Shown piece by piece: positions 23,038 through 35,347 of a stretch of DNA of 64,000 bases. The position numbers and the translations under genes are program-made. Source of the DNA: Limnanthes douglasii subsp. nivea (lineage: Eukaryota > Streptophyta > Magnoliopsida > Brassicales > Limnanthaceae); the NCBI GenBank assembly GCA_036936605.1, contig JAUPFV010000004.1, positions 89,616,334 through 89,680,333 on the forward strand. The letters are read 5' to 3'. The notes beneath the pieces are model-generated. The model was not told where the DNA came from and did no database searches. It saw only the letters and a program-made list of their open reading frames with translations. Each line of letters starts with the position of its first letter. Within the stretch, counting starts at the first letter, position 1.

Positions 23038-26000
23038 ATGGGAGCTGATCAAACAGATCATCGGGATGTTTACATAACAGCGAACCAGAATAATAATCAA
23101 TCTCAGGTGAACGTTGATGAGAATGCTGGTGGAGTGGCACAGAGAGAAAAAGTTATGAATCTCGGTATGTCTTTCACCCCTTCTAACATACAGATCCTGG
23201 AGACTCAGATAGAGGAAATCAAGTGTGAGTAGCATCAAGCTGCCCAGTGGAAGCAAGAAAGAGACGAGGAATCCATACAGTGTTTCGACACAATCGTCGA
23301 TACCATATGTCGCTTGAACGAGAAGGTCTTCCCTGGAAATATGGTCAGGCAAGATGTTCACTAAGAAGATGGCGAGGACGACCTTATCGATAAGAATAAA
23401 ATTCGTGCACACAGATTCGAGCGTACCAACGAGAGTAAGAGCAAGAAACAAAGGAAGAAAAGAGTGACATACTCTAAACGGGATGACTTGTCCATTAACA
23501 GAGTACCTTGGGATGACAAAGGACCAAAATCTGTTGAATATGACTAGGTAAGACCAACTATGACTGCTTATGTTTTGCATGAATCTCCCTTTGTCAAAAG
23601 TATCCTAGAAGGAAAGATTTCACCTTGAACAACTTAGGAACAATTTAAGAACATACGATGGGTCATGAGACCCTGAGCACCACTTTGAAAAATTTAGGAA
23701 CATGATGTGTTGTTATGCAGAGCTCTCTCCATGACATTTAAGGGGAACACGATAGACTATTTTAATAGCCTCTAGATGGAATCGATCAAAGAATTTAAGG
23801 GCATGTGGGTCGTATTTAGGAATCATTTCGTAGAAAACAAAGAGTACAAGCACGAGGGCGATGCGATCATGGACTTATACAAGCGTAGGGGAGAAACATT
23901 GATGAGTTATGTATACAGGTTTATATGAGAAATGAACTCCATGTTGGAATGCGTCTAAGTGGTGGTTGTAACTATATTCAGAAGAGGGTTTGACCGAGAT
24001 GGGCCCCTCATCTTCGACCTTATACAATTTCCAGTGAAAACGATGGGCGACATCCTCACCTGGTCGGATAAATTTATTCCAGTCGATGATTCAAAGAAGG
24101 GGCACTTCACACCCAATTTTATGTAGAATCTTCACAGTTTAGATCGTTGAGTACGTCAAAGAAATGTTATGAGGAAGCTCCCAAGCCAAACACATCTCGA
24201 CCCAACCAATTCGGTCGCACCCTTCCTATTACGAGAATCCCCCCAGAAAATTCACGCCCTTGACCAAGAACATAGCCACTATCTATGAAAAGACCAAATG
24301 GACGACCAAATATCAGCCACCGAGGGGTATGTTAGCAGCACCATATAGAAGATCTCCTTGTTTTTTTGTGCATATCACAACGATCATAGGCACCCCACGG
24401 ATGAATGATGGAAGTGAAAAGAGGAAATCAAAAGGTTGATCGACAGTGGGGTAGTAGAAGAATAGGAAGCCAATGCAACGCCTACCAAGGTACCTAGCGG
24501 GTCCGGTAAAAAACAATAGTTGTTATATACTACTTTTGGAGGATACACCATGTCAAGAACCAACCTAGTGGCACAGAAACGACATCGTAAGGACCTAGAT
24601 ATTCATTTAGTTTATAGTTCTTCGTATTACAATTTCTGAGAGCTAGTAGTAGACCTCGCTTTAAGTGATGATGATTTGAGGGTATTATCACCCCTGTGAA
24701 GACACCCTAACAATCAATGCTAAAATTGTGGGGGTCATGGTGACAACAAAACTGGTGAACAATGATAGCTCGGTTAACGTTATTTTCAAGGCGAGTTATG
24801 AGGAAATGCTTAATGCACCTTCATTCAAGACAACAGATAGGCAACTAGTCAGCTATGAAGATAATACGACTGAACGTGTAGAAGATGTCAAACTAGCAGT
24901 CACAGTAAGTTATGGAAATACCAAAAAAGTAATTCAAACTTTGTTTATGATCTCCAAGGCTCCCAACTCATACCATAGTATACTAGGAAGACCGTGGTTA
25001 CACAAACTTGAGCCACCGCATGTTCATTCAAACAATGCATCAAATATCATATTGAGAATTTAGTGAGAATAATAAGAGGAAACCAGCAGACAACGAAGCA
25101 ATGTTATGCCATAACGCTGGATCATTCTAAAGTGTCCCAATATTAGTTAACAAGCTCTGGGGTATGAGATAACCGTAGACCGATTGATCAAAAACATTTA
25201 GATGTGGACGACCCCAAAGAGGATGAAAATGAGGGCGACCTCCAACGCGAAGAAATAAGTGTCACACTAGAAGAGGGAAAAGTCGTCAGAATATGTAATA
25301 AACTTGAAAAAGATTTTAAAAAAAGTTTGGTAGATTTGCTGCATAAAAAATAGGGCGTGTTTGGATGAAATGCGGAGAAAGTAACATGAGTATACCCAAG
25401 TGTCATCTGCCATTCACTAGCCGTTGATAGTAGTGTTCGACCAATACGACAAAAATGACGAACCTTTTCTCCAGAGAAGTCGGAGGCAATATTCAAGGAA
25501 GTCGATAAGTTAGTTAAGCTGGCCCATATCAGGAAGACCCAATATCCGATATGGATAGCGAACCCAATGTTAGTAAAAAATAAAAGTGTACAATAACGCA
25601 TGCGTGTTGATTTCACTAATCTCAATCGGGTTTGCCCGCAGGATGCCTTTCGTATCCTAAGAATTGACCAATTAGTCGATGTTTCCTCTAATAAGAATTT
25701 CTATCATTCATGGATGCGTATAATCAGATACCCATGAACCCGACAGACAAGGAGCATGCCATATTTCAAACTGAGCGAGGCCTCTACTGTTACAAATTCA
25801 TAGCCTTCAGTCTAAGAAATGCCGAGTTAACATATCAAAGGTTAATCAATAAAATATTTGAAGGATAATTGGGTCAATATATGGAAGCTTATATCGACGA
25901 TATGATTGTGAAAATAAATTATAGAGAGAAACAACATGAAGTTCTAAGGATAAGATTTCAAACTATGTGTAAATATGGCTCGAAACTCAACCATTTTCAA

Positions 26001-28258
26001 TATTGTTTTGCTGTATGTAGTGGAAATTCTTAGGTTTTATTGCCAATAAGAGGGGGATAGAAGCCGACCATTCTCAACTAAAGACAACACCAACCGTGGA
26101 GCCTTCTTGAAATATAAAAGAGGTACAACATTTAACACGACACTTGGCCGCTCTCTCCCGTTTCATGTACTGAGCATAAGATAAAAGCCAACCTTTCTTT
26201 AAAATATTAAAGGGAGCCAAATGCATCGACGTATTTCAATAATTAAAATCATATTTGACATCACTAGAGGTATTAACGACACCTGACTTGGGGGGTCTTT
26301 ATCTATACCTCTCAATGTTAATCTATGCAGTGAGTTGTGTGCTCTTATGAGAAACAACGAGGATACATCGGCCGATGTATCATTTCAGTAAAGGATTGAT
26401 AGACGCAAAAACCATGTATCTTAATCTGAAAAAATTGGCCCTCAGTTTAGTGGTCGCAATTAGGAAAATACGACCGTATTTTCAGAGTCACAACCTTATC
26501 CTGCGAACCTCATTCTCGTTATGTAACATACTTCAAAAGACTGAAATTTTGGGAAGACTAACAAGGTGGTCAGTTGAATTGAGAGCTTACGATATAGTCT
26601 ACAAGCCAATAACAACTATAAAAGGCCACTAGAGGTGGATGGCGCGTCAAATGAAACTGGGGGGGGGAGTGTTGGAGTTATATTGAAGACACCTACTAGA
26701 AATTAGACAAACACTACGATTCATCTTCAAAACAACCAATTAAACAACGAAGTAAGAAGTAGTGTTTGCATGCCTAAAATTAGCCCATATATGCGGAGCT
26801 AGGTGACTAATAGTCCGCTTGGATTCACATCTAACGATTATTTAGGCTACAAAGACTTTTGAGGCCAAACAAGAAACTACATAAGGATACCTTAAAGCCT
26901 TGAAATAAAGGGAAATCAAATTTGATAGCGTCGACTACAAACAGATACCTCAGTCTAACAATTTAATGTCAGATTCGTTAACCAAGGCATCAACTCAAGA
27001 AGATAATCGAACCATCCTCACCCAAGACTCACAACGGTAGTAGGAAGAACAAAAAAATTAGAAGTTCACGCGCTTACAACAACATTCGATTGGAGGGATG
27101 CATACCTCCAGAACCATAGGCTACCAACCGATGCAAGATCATTACAACTACGTGCATCAAAGTATACACTTCTAGATAATATGTTGTATAGGAAAAATAC
27201 AATTCGACCACTACTACGTTGTGTAAGCAAAGAAGAAGTGAGGGAGATCCTTACAGACATGTATGAAGAAAAAACAGTCGCTCACTGCGATTACATGAGC
27301 TTTATAAGAAAATTTCTACTCGCAGGGTTTTAGTGGCCCAAACTCGCTGCAGATTTACATGCCTTAGTACAAAAATGTCACTTATGTCAACAGTTTGCAA
27401 ATAAACGATATTTACCCAGTGAGCCAATGAGTATTGTACCAGCACCGTATCCCTTCAATAAATGAGGGATAGATTTAGTCGGCCCCCTTCTAATGGATAC
27501 TGGTAAGCGACCGTTTCTTATGGTGGCAGTTGACTACTTCACTAAATGGGTTGAAGAAAATGCTTTAGCAAAATGGTCGCAAGAAATTTGTGATTTCCTT
27601 CAAATCTTTCTCAATTTCGAATACCACGGATTCTCATGTCTGACAATGGACCTTAATTCCAAAACGTAATTATGACAATGTTATGCCAAAGACACAGGAT
27701 CATCCAACATTTTTCTACATCATATGACCCCCAGGCTAATGGTTAGGTCTATGTTACAAACAAAATCATATTAGAAGGAATTAAGAAAAAGCTCGATGGC
27801 TCAAAAGGAAAATGGCATGATAAACTAGCAGAGGTGTTATGGGCATATCAACCTATACCTCGGTCAGCAATCAGAGACACCCCTTTCTCGTTGGTATATG
27901 AAATGGAGGTAGTGGTACCAATAGAGATAATAATACTGAGGCAATCGTCAATTGACATGATCGAAGAATGAAGATATCATGCTAGGGTTCAATCTAAGCA
28001 TTGTAAGAGTTAATGATAAGCATATTTAATTCCAAGCTCAAGCCTCGAAGGTTCAAAGTAGCTAACTTGATATTAAAGAAGATCTTCCAGTAACTTCCAG
28101 AAAAGAATGCAGGCAAGCTAGCTCCAGATTGGGACGACTCATATAGAGTAATTTCTAAAGTACATTCCGAGGCATATAGATTGGAAGATATAAATAGTAA
28201 TACATTGAAACATCCATGGAATGTAAATCATCTGAAAATATATCACCATGCTAATTAA
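23038..28258 (+). pseudogene. element A gag-pol polyprotein, heavily degraded
   Basis: Gag begins around 23038 and continues with many stops (linker TIYEKTK at about 24280). The protease region is 24728-25063 (NNDSSVNVIFKASYEEML ... ILGRPWL); the DTG catalytic triplet expected before SSVN is changed. Reverse transcriptase is about 25350-26060, including a Y(I)DDM-like box at about 25895. RNase H is about 26375-26990. Integrase is about 27280-27960, with a CHLCQQ zinc-finger end, LVGPLLMD and VDYFTKWVEE, and the C-terminal tail ends NVNHLKIYH at 28258. Dozens of stops and frameshifts remove any coding capacity. The tail motif (WN..HLK.Y) and the downstream antisense ORF place it with the Tat-type elements nearby. 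Confidence 0.8.
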
Positions 28259-28283
28259 GAGAGGCTATGCAATCTTTTATCTT

Positions 28284-28313
28284 TTGGTGGCGCTTAAGGG
28301 TTTTAATTGAGGC
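28284..28313 (+). other. conserved post-pol motif, copy in element A
   Basis: TTGGTGGCGCTTAAGGGTTT continuing to TTAATTGAGGC, just after the pol stop at 28258. It matches the second half of the motif found after pol in the other four elements. Confidence 0.65.
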
Positions 28314-28428
28314 ACATTGTAAGCCAAAGTTATTAATGAAGTTACCTCTTTTTCCAAATCATTATTACATTTCGATTAAATTAGAAAATACAAATCTCCA
28401 GAATATATAATTACAAAAATGGGGGAGA

Positions 28429-28441
28429 GGGGGGGGGGGGG
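28429..28441 (+). repeat. G13 homopolymer
   Basis: Thirteen consecutive G, preceded by GGGGGAGA, in the untranslated region of element A between pol and the antisense ORF. It is purine-rich but not next to an LTR, so it is not called a polypurine tract. Confidence 0.7.
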
Positions 28442-28489
28442 TCTCTAATTATCATAAAATACAAAGGGTTATATGGGCCATGCCTACTT

Positions 28490-28640
28490 GGCTACGCAAT
28501 GGGCCATACTGAGCCTTGACTAAGAAAAGTCAATAAAAGCGAAATGATGCATAACCCAAACCGTAAAGGCTACGCTAGGGGCCATACTGAGCCCGAGCTA
28601 TATAGCTCAGAAAAGTGAATTGACTAAAATGTCAATGTCT
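28490..28640 (+). repeat. 78-bp tandem duplication in element A untranslated region
   Basis: GGCTACGCAATGGGCCATAC at 28490 recurs as GGCTACGCTAGGGGCCATAC at 28568, both continuing TGAGCC and later AGAAAAGT(C/G)AAT. It sits between the pol end and the antisense ORF end, the same slot that holds different repeats in B, D and E. Confidence 0.65.
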
Positions 28641-30895
28641 ATAAGACTATGCTACATGCATAGCCGCATGGTAAGTAAGGTTCAACAGATTCAAGCTATG
28701 ACCAACATAGCAAAAAACATAGAAAAGTTAAATTGTAAAACATATTACATATGGTCGTCGCTAACACCACCCCCTTTTCCAGTATCCTTCTTTGCTGATG
28801 CTCCTATTGGAGGATACCAAGACTTCACAAGTTACAGCGAGAGCGACGAAAAACTCTCATTAGATAAAGAGGTTACTTTGACAAGGGGGACGACCAACTT
28901 TGTCGTTTTCTCAACTATTTTTTCCTTTTCTTCTTCATCATCGGTAACCCATGACTTCTCTTCCTCTGGTAAAATTCCCTTGAATCTACGTAGCTCTATG
29001 TCAGCATTCATACTCGATAACTCAATGATGGTGTCCTTCCGAACTAGTTCAAGGTTTGGCTTTATCTTTTCCAATGCATCCTTTTGCTCGTCAACATAAG
29101 CATTGATGACCAGTTCATCCAGGCATTTTTTCAGTATGATCAAGCTCCAATCTCAACCGATTCGCCTCCAAAGGGATAGTGTTATTTTCAAAACGAACCT
29201 AGATACTGGTAATAAAGGACTCATCAACCCTAACTAGCAGTCCATAATTTTGAGAATGAGTTTTGTCTCCCTTTTGGAGAAGATTTTATTTTGACTCGTC
29301 AGATCTGCCACGGTCTTGGTTCACCCATCCTTGACAGAGGTAACAACAGTCAGAGAGTTGCCTGCTCTGCTTTCTTCTTCAATAGCTTTTCACAGTATAC
29401 TTTGGAAGCATTATATGCCTTCTTGTAGCGCGAAAGATCAACAATGAGGGTTTTGACAGAGCTAAACGATAAGGGATGCGACTAGAAGTCATCCATGGTT
29501 TTAGCATTAGCAAGGTTCATCATTTGATAGGATAGAACCATTGAGTTATGATAATTCTACATAAAAAACGTTAAAAAGTTAAAATAAAAAATAAAAAAGT
29601 AACTCGATATATAAAAGGGTAGAAAATATACCTCCACTGATAACTTCAGTCGACGCTATAGGAGATCTAACATGCTCATGCTATTGTACTAGGTCATTTC
29701 ATGATAATTTTTTAGTTGTTGGAAGGTAAGAATGGAAGGCTTAGGCATGCTAACTGCAAGGGGTCGCTTAATTAATTCTGGTTGAGAAGACGGTTTTATA
29801 TCAGCATGACCAAGGGGGAAGCTATGTTTGAAGGGTCAGAAGTGTTTACGACCAACCCAAGTTGATGGTTACTTATATCCACCAAAAATGAAACCAAAGG
29901 TCCCATTCTTCCTTAGCACCTCTTCTTCCTCATGAACCCTCTTATGGACGGACTACTCTACCCTGTGCTTTCTCTCTCCTCTCCTAACAATGATATCACA
30001 ACACAATTGCTAGAGTCCCGTTGATCAGAAACGGTGACAGTAATAATAATATCTGAAGTATAAGTTGTAGCAACATTATGGACGACTTTGTTTTTCTTTT
30101 TGAAATTAGCCTCAGTGGTGTCACTATCACAAAACGGTATTTTTTGGCTAGCAGTAGCATAAACACCATATTCACAATCTTTAGGTCTTCTGGGGTGGAG
30201 ATCAAATCTAACACCTCTAGGGTTATCGACATACACCCTTTCTAGCAAGATAGACCCTACGACTTCACCAATGATGAGTTCCCAGTAGTAGTAAGAGTAA
30301 CATCTTCGCCTTGAGCCATTTGTATCGCCGGTAATAGCCATAACCCAATTAAGATAAAGTTAGTATGTGTAAACAAGAGAGGGGTACTCAAGCTCCCACT
30401 GTGTATAGACTACAACATAAAGATGCTCTAACAGGCTTGCTTTGCGGTCACCGTATAGCTTCTTCCACAGCTCCTGATACTTCCCCAAATCTGTACCTTC
30501 AATAAATAGAAAATGAAAGAGTTAAAAAAATAGAAACATAAACATCTACAAATACATTAAAGAAACAAACCAACTCGAGGCTTACGTATGCTCATCCATC
30601 GGTGTTATAATTAAGGGTTATGTTTGTTAATGTGATACTCCCAATTCCTAGAAAACAAAAATAAAAGAATGCTTCTAATGCTTGTCTAAATCAAGAATGG
30701 AAACGATTTTACTACGGGTGGATATGTAGTAGTATGAGGTCTTTAACAGAGGGTCGCGGAAACTAACGAAGACTAAATAACTAATTAAAGAGAAATAAAA
30801 TAACAAAGCGATAAAGTATTTCAATATTTACCTTAATTTATTATCCGACGTTGAAAAACCCACGAATAAAAATTTGCCTCTCGAATGTGAGTTTG
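28620..30895 (-). pseudogene. element A antisense ORF, degraded
   Basis: On the minus strand, pieces of open frame run from about 30895 to 28620. The best kept is 29143-28832, a charged, heptad-like stretch (DEQKDALEKIKPNLELVRKD) followed by an acidic region (TDDEEEKEKIVEKTTK), like the coiled-coil end of the antisense ORFs in D and E. A second piece (30341-29958) is open but unrecognised. The central mobile-domain block seen in B, D and E was not found. The call rests on position, orientation and coiled-coil character. Confidence 0.5.
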
Positions 30896-30932
30896 AAAGA
30901 AAGAAAAAAATCAAATGGATGTTCACACTGTA

Positions 30933-31058
30933 ATTTATACTACATAAAAAAAAGGACATACTGTTTCGATAAAGAGAAAAATATGAAGCGTCATTTTCTA
31001 CTTATGCGTAACTAAATATGGTGTTTGTCAGACATAGGCAAAGGATTTACGACACGTG
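30933..31058 (-). promoter_or_regulatory. G-box plus TATA upstream of element A antisense ORF
   Basis: Minus-strand TATAAATTA at 30940-30933 lies about 115 bases downstream of CACGTG at 31058-31053. The same pairing, oriented toward the antisense ORF, occurs in D and E and more weakly in B. Confidence 0.5.
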
Positions 31059-31244
31059 GCAGCAATAAACTGACAGCAGGAATCGCATGCGTGACGACAT
31101 AATTGAAGGAGAATAATTATACATACCATATGGAAATAACACGAATAATTAAAAACTTAATGCACCATCCTCAATAAGGTTATACTCCTTCTAAAAGGAG
31201 AAGTCTTAACCATATCTCCCCTTTATAAGGACTATGGGAAGTCT

Positions 31245-31606
31245 TGATAAGACATAACCCCGTCACTGGCTTATACCTATTGGCCAGGACGATGTGCCTT
31301 TGACTATGAAGCGATAGTCAAAGGATACTTGGTAAAGTATAACCATACAACGGATTATATACGGAGATCAGGACGAGGTACTCTCGATAATACAACACAA
31401 GAGAAAGGACATTCGGCAGAATAACCAGACATTATCCATGTGAAAGAGGAACCATACATCGGCTGACGAGGAATGGTTGTTAAGATAAATGAGGCCACTA
31501 GAAGCAGTAAAAAAATGGCGCCAAGGAAATGGGAGCAGAACATGAACCAACGATCGAGAATTGAGACCCTTGAATAATGTAAGATTTTCTAATCATATCA
31601 ATAAGA
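31245..31606 (+). repeat. probable 3' LTR of element A
   Basis: TGATAAGAC at 31245 resembles the TGATAAGG start of the C and D LTRs. It is preceded by the purine-rich GGACTATGGGAAG and contains a TATATA at about 31352. The 3' limit (a TATCA near 31606) is a guess from the about 350-bp LTR length of the neighbours. No second LTR is available for comparison. Confidence 0.4.
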
Positions 31607-31692
31607 TAATTACACGTTTATTTTTCTATTTTCCATAAGCATATTACCATTACTAAATTCCCTCATCGATTCTATATTCCCAGCATCGTAGG

Positions 31693-32065
31693 TGATATTT
31701 CCAAAAACTTCTAAATAACATTCTTGTAATACATATAATAAATAAACTTTAGACAGTGTTTAGAGAGACAATTGAGTTTCTTGGGTATTAATTGTAGTGA
31801 GGTAATATCTACAAGAGGTAGTTAAGAGTAAATGTCTAAAGTCTAAAAAATGCTTTATATAAGAAATTTAGGCCAACGTGGGCTTACATGGTTAATGAGC
31901 CCATTTGGATAATCCAGTCCCATATAACCCAAGCCCACAAATAACTATAATTTATTACATAAAATAACCATTATATTACATATTTATTACATGATACAAT
32001 AATACAAATTCATGTCTCATAACTTATTGCTTCGACTCGTGGGTCGGATAATTCGGTCCTTATTA
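31693..32065 (-). repeat. 3' LTR of element B
   Basis: Minus-strand start TAATAAGG at 32065 (a one-base variant of TGATAAGG), preceded by the purine tract CAATGGGGACTAC, whose last bases resemble the GGGGCTAC before the D and E 3' LTRs. Minus-strand TATATAAA lies at about 31862-31853. The far end at 31693 (TATCA in minus orientation) is set from expected length and the CA terminus. Confidence 0.55.
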
Positions 32066-32327
32066 GTAGTCCCCATTGTCATTGTAAAGGTCCTTCGAGA
32101 GAACTTATTCTAATACTGGTTCATATTAAATCATCCAGACACTTAGTTTTCTACCGACACTGATCAATCTGAACAACTCAAAGTTGGATAGCTCTGAATG
32201 ATTATGGAGTTACTTCAGATGTAATTGCCGATGCGCTTTGGGTTTTCCCTGAGTAACTTAGGGTTGGATGGTCTGGCTTCTAATCATTATTGCTCCGGAA
32301 GTATCTACATGTAGCTCTACTCTTATA

Positions 32328-32413
32328 CACGTTTCATAAAGGCATTCAACCCACGACTTACTTCATGGATGGTGAAGCATTTGTTAGTGGTTTCATACTT
32401 CCCTATATAAATA
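32328..32413 (+). promoter_or_regulatory. G-box-like site and TATA upstream of element B antisense ORF
   Basis: ACACGTTTC at about 32327 (core CACGTT, one change from CACGTG) lies about 70 bases upstream of CTATATAAATA at 32403. Both precede the + strand antisense ORF. The pairing matches A, D and E but the G-box is imperfect. Confidence 0.4.
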
Positions 32414-32645
32414 TGCATCCCCATATCATTATTACTTTATTTCTTAACAATTTCTAGAAATATAAAGAGAAAATCCACATTTCTACCACATAAACTCTTA
32501 GTTTTCAGTCTGATAGCCACCAAGAAACAGTTCTCGGACGATAGTCTAAGTCTTCTCGTTGGAGTTGCATGTTTTGTGCCAATAACACCCTAAACGACAG
32601 GTTGTATCTCAGATAAAACGGAAGCGAAAAAAAAAGCCAAAAGAG

Positions 32646-34687
32646 TTGTTAGGCTTCAAGAAGATAAAGATCCTTAACTTATCGTTTAGAGGTGACTACA
32701 TAGGCAAGTTTTCCGATAATAGGCATTCCATATCAGCTAACCCCAATCCTCTACTGCTCAGTCTTCAGCGTGGAAAACTCACTATTCTAGGGCAACCCAT
32801 GCCCAATAAAGAACTTGCAATTGACGCTGCTGCTGCACAGCAAAAGTTGGTCGTCTACCCGAACATGCTAAATTGGGGCTCCGGTTCCCGTTAGATCCAG
32901 AAGTTGTTTGGTATGTCAAACTAGTTGGCATGTGCCCTAGTCAAGAAAGCCTGAATACTTAGTTCATGTTGATTTCGTGCATCATGGTGTCAATGCTATC
33001 CAAGATCGAAATACCAATGTAGTATTTTGTAGCAGTCACAGGCCTGTCAAAGAATCTTAAGATCCTCTTCTACTTTATTAATCTAGGGAATATATATAAA
33101 GTACTAAGTGATTTTCTGGAGGCTGATAAAGTGTGAAAGCACCATTTCTTTATGAGTGGCTACTGGGAGAATGCCCAAAAGATCTATAGGAAGAGAAATC
33201 CAAACAGATTACCAAAGGAGTGGCAAATTGCAGGTAACTTCATCTTGATTTTGATTACAACTTAAATTAGTATAAATTTTCAACATTCGAGGATTTTTTT
33301 TATCCTTTTTACAACGATACCCAAGTTTCAGCAGCAACATCTGTAAGCAACCGAAATGACTTTCAAGAAATTATATCAGTGGGATGAAGAACACTGGTCG
33401 AATGGGTTGCACAATTGTTTCACTTCGACCAACTTGATTCAGAGTCCCTTTTGGCATACATAGTCAAAGATTAATTTATCGTGGGAGCCACCTAAAAGTT
33501 TTCCACGTGCGACATACGTCTTTAGTTGAGTAGAAGATACTGATGGCAAGGTGTCTCTTCCAACCAGAATGAGGGCTACAAGTAATAGATTAAAGAAAGA
33601 TGATGTGGTAGTTCGACTACGAAGAACGTAACTATTGGGTCCATAGAGGCAACAAAATATGATGAGCCATCGAAAGAAGTTGCTGGGGCTAAAGTAAACC
33701 AAATACCAAAATAAATTCTAACCATAAAAAATAAGAAAAAATCAAGCCCATCAAAGGATCACAAAGGGAATGAAGCAAGTACTAAAAAGAGGCAGAAGAA
33801 GACGAATACGAACACGAGCTTGTAATTTTTTTTGTCGTGAATGAAACGACTATTCCTGTAATGTTTTAGCGTCACACTACTTAAATATCTGAAAATCATT
33901 CTTTCTCTCTTATAGATTCAGATGAAAAAGCGGTTGAATGTCAAAGTCCATTACGTAATCCAAAAGAGATGAGTATTGAAAACTATGGAGAAAGGTCTCA
34001 AAACCCCGAGGGTTCCGTTGGAACTTCATCTTTCCAACTTGTGTAAGAGAACACCTATGCTATTGATTTGCTTAATTTCGTCAAGCCGATTGCCTACTTG
34101 GAAGTGAAGTAGCAAAGCATAGGTATACCATTTCCTCATTTAGACAAGAATGTGAGCTTTATAAGAAATCTACCAAAGAGAAAATAAATCATGCTGGAAA
34201 TCTAGAAAGTCGAGTCACATTGGCTAAATAAGAGCTTGGGAAGCAAAAATCTGCTTATGAAGCCAAGATTTTTGAGCTAAAGGCCTCATGGACAAAGAAA
34301 GCTCAGAAGTACAAGGATGAGAAAAAAATATCATAACCGTTAAATAGACCTCTTGCATAAGATATTAGATAAGAAGAAGACGACCACTAATAAAGTCGGG
34401 GAGGATTTAGTAGCATTTATAAAATACACTACAAAGAACAAATAAATGCTTAAACTCCCTAGATAAATGGGATGCTAAGATTAAATCCGAATTGGTTCTT
34501 AGTTTTTACAAAATGTTATTTGATCTCCGTCTTCGTACCTGGCGGAGAAATGCATGCTTATATTTCATTCACAGATACGAAGGGCAATGATAGCGCTTCT
34601 GCAAATATGAATGAAAATAAGGATTTTGAATGTGAAAGTTTTGGGGAAGATATTAATCGGGGAGTCCTTAGGATAAGGGTAACATAA
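32646..34687 (+). pseudogene. element B antisense ORF (mobile-domain/coiled-coil protein), degraded
   Basis: Encoded opposite to B's gag-pol. 32646-32894 is open and leads into LVVYPNMLNWG, then after a frameshift RFPLDPEVVWYVKLVGMCPS, SCIMVSMLS and MSGYWENAQ up to about 33180. These match the FNWGLRFPLDPE...CPSQL..NAWYTL...MASRLSG...SG.WENG order of D and E, a domain reported in plant gypsy-type transposons (the Pfam putative gypsy-type transposon family is my best guess). Lys-rich stretches (33700-33830) and a coiled-coil-like, acidic part (34050-34680, ENKDFECESFGEDIN) follow. Stops and frameshifts are frequent. Confidence 0.65.
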
Positions 34688-34990
34688 CCATGATCGAGCT
34701 GATAGAAATGAATATGAAGGCAATTCAATTATAGTCATTCTCCCTTTTTTTTGTATTATCATATTTTTCTAAGTGCCTGATATGGCAAAAATGTTTTGTA
34801 ATCATATTTGAAATTTATCAATAGAAGTTGTTTTTTTCGTCTTTAAACAAATTAATTATTCATCAATAGCATAGTTGGAATAATCCTAGTTGAGAGTGAG
34901 AAATCCCTAACCGGTCACCGAAACAGACTTCAAATCCGGACCATCAGTCATTAATCGGTCAATGAAACATCCTTCAAACCTTACAAACTA

Positions 34991-35227
34991 ATGTTGGAAC
35001 CTTTTAGGTGTGACCAATCAATGTTGGATCATTTACAATTGACCAAGTAATTTTGGAACCGTTTAACTGTAACCAACTAATGTTGAATCATTTACACTTG
35101 ACCAACTATTGTCGGAACCTATTACTTGTGACCAACTAGTGTTAGAACCTTTATACTTGACCAACTAATGTTGAAACCTTTTAACCGTGACCAACTATTG
35201 TTAGAACTTTTAAATATTTCAATTTTT
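34991..35227. repeat. 59-bp tandem repeat (two about 29.5-bp half-units), four copies, element B
   Basis: A phrase like TGACCAACTAATGTTGGAAC recurs with its ATGTTGG core at 34991, 35021, 35050, 35080, 35109, 35139, 35168 and 35198. Steps alternate 30 and 29 bp, and every second step is exactly 59. Half-units differ in the words after the core (CCTTTTA versus CATTTACA). It lies between the end of the antisense ORF and the end of pol. Confidence 0.85.
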
Positions 35228-35303
35228 GGGTTGAAAATATCTGGACCAATTAACAATTAAAGGAATATAATAAGTATTTTTTTAATAATATGATAATTAT
35301 CTA

Positions 35304-35347
35304 GACACCTCATTAAAACTTTCCCATGCCACCATGGTAGGAAATAA
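35304..35347 (-). other. conserved post-pol motif, copy in element B
   Basis: Minus-strand reading TTTCCTACCATGGTGGCATG then GGAAAGTTTTAATGAGGTGTC matches the motif after pol in A, C, D and E. Confidence 0.7.

Larger units (their letters stand above)
23030..31606 (+). mobile_element. element A: degenerate Ty3/gypsy (Tat-type) retrotransposon, 5' LTR not found
   Basis: Order on the + strand: gag-pol remnants (23038-28258), the conserved post-pol motif, a short tandem repeat, an antisense ORF remnant (about 30895-28620, -), a G-box/TATA pair, then a probable 3' LTR from 31245. The layout matches elements B, D and E, which supports treating these pieces as one element. No 5' LTR or primer-binding site is recognisable before 23038, where a copia fragment abuts. 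It is the most decayed of the five. Confidence 0.7.

Noticed and set aside
22942..23580. 212-codon open frame on the minus strand
   Set aside because: It lies antisense to element A gag, has hydrophobic low-information sequence and matches nothing; the plus strand reads as gag.
28620..29099. 159-codon plus-strand frame
   Set aside because: Complement of the coiled-coil end of element A's antisense ORF; its Ser/Phe-rich content is what antisense of Glu/Lys codons gives.
31516..31536. TGGCGCCAAGGAAATGGGAG resembling a primer-binding site
   Set aside because: It sits inside the probable 3' LTR of element A, with no gag after it, so it is more likely coincidence.
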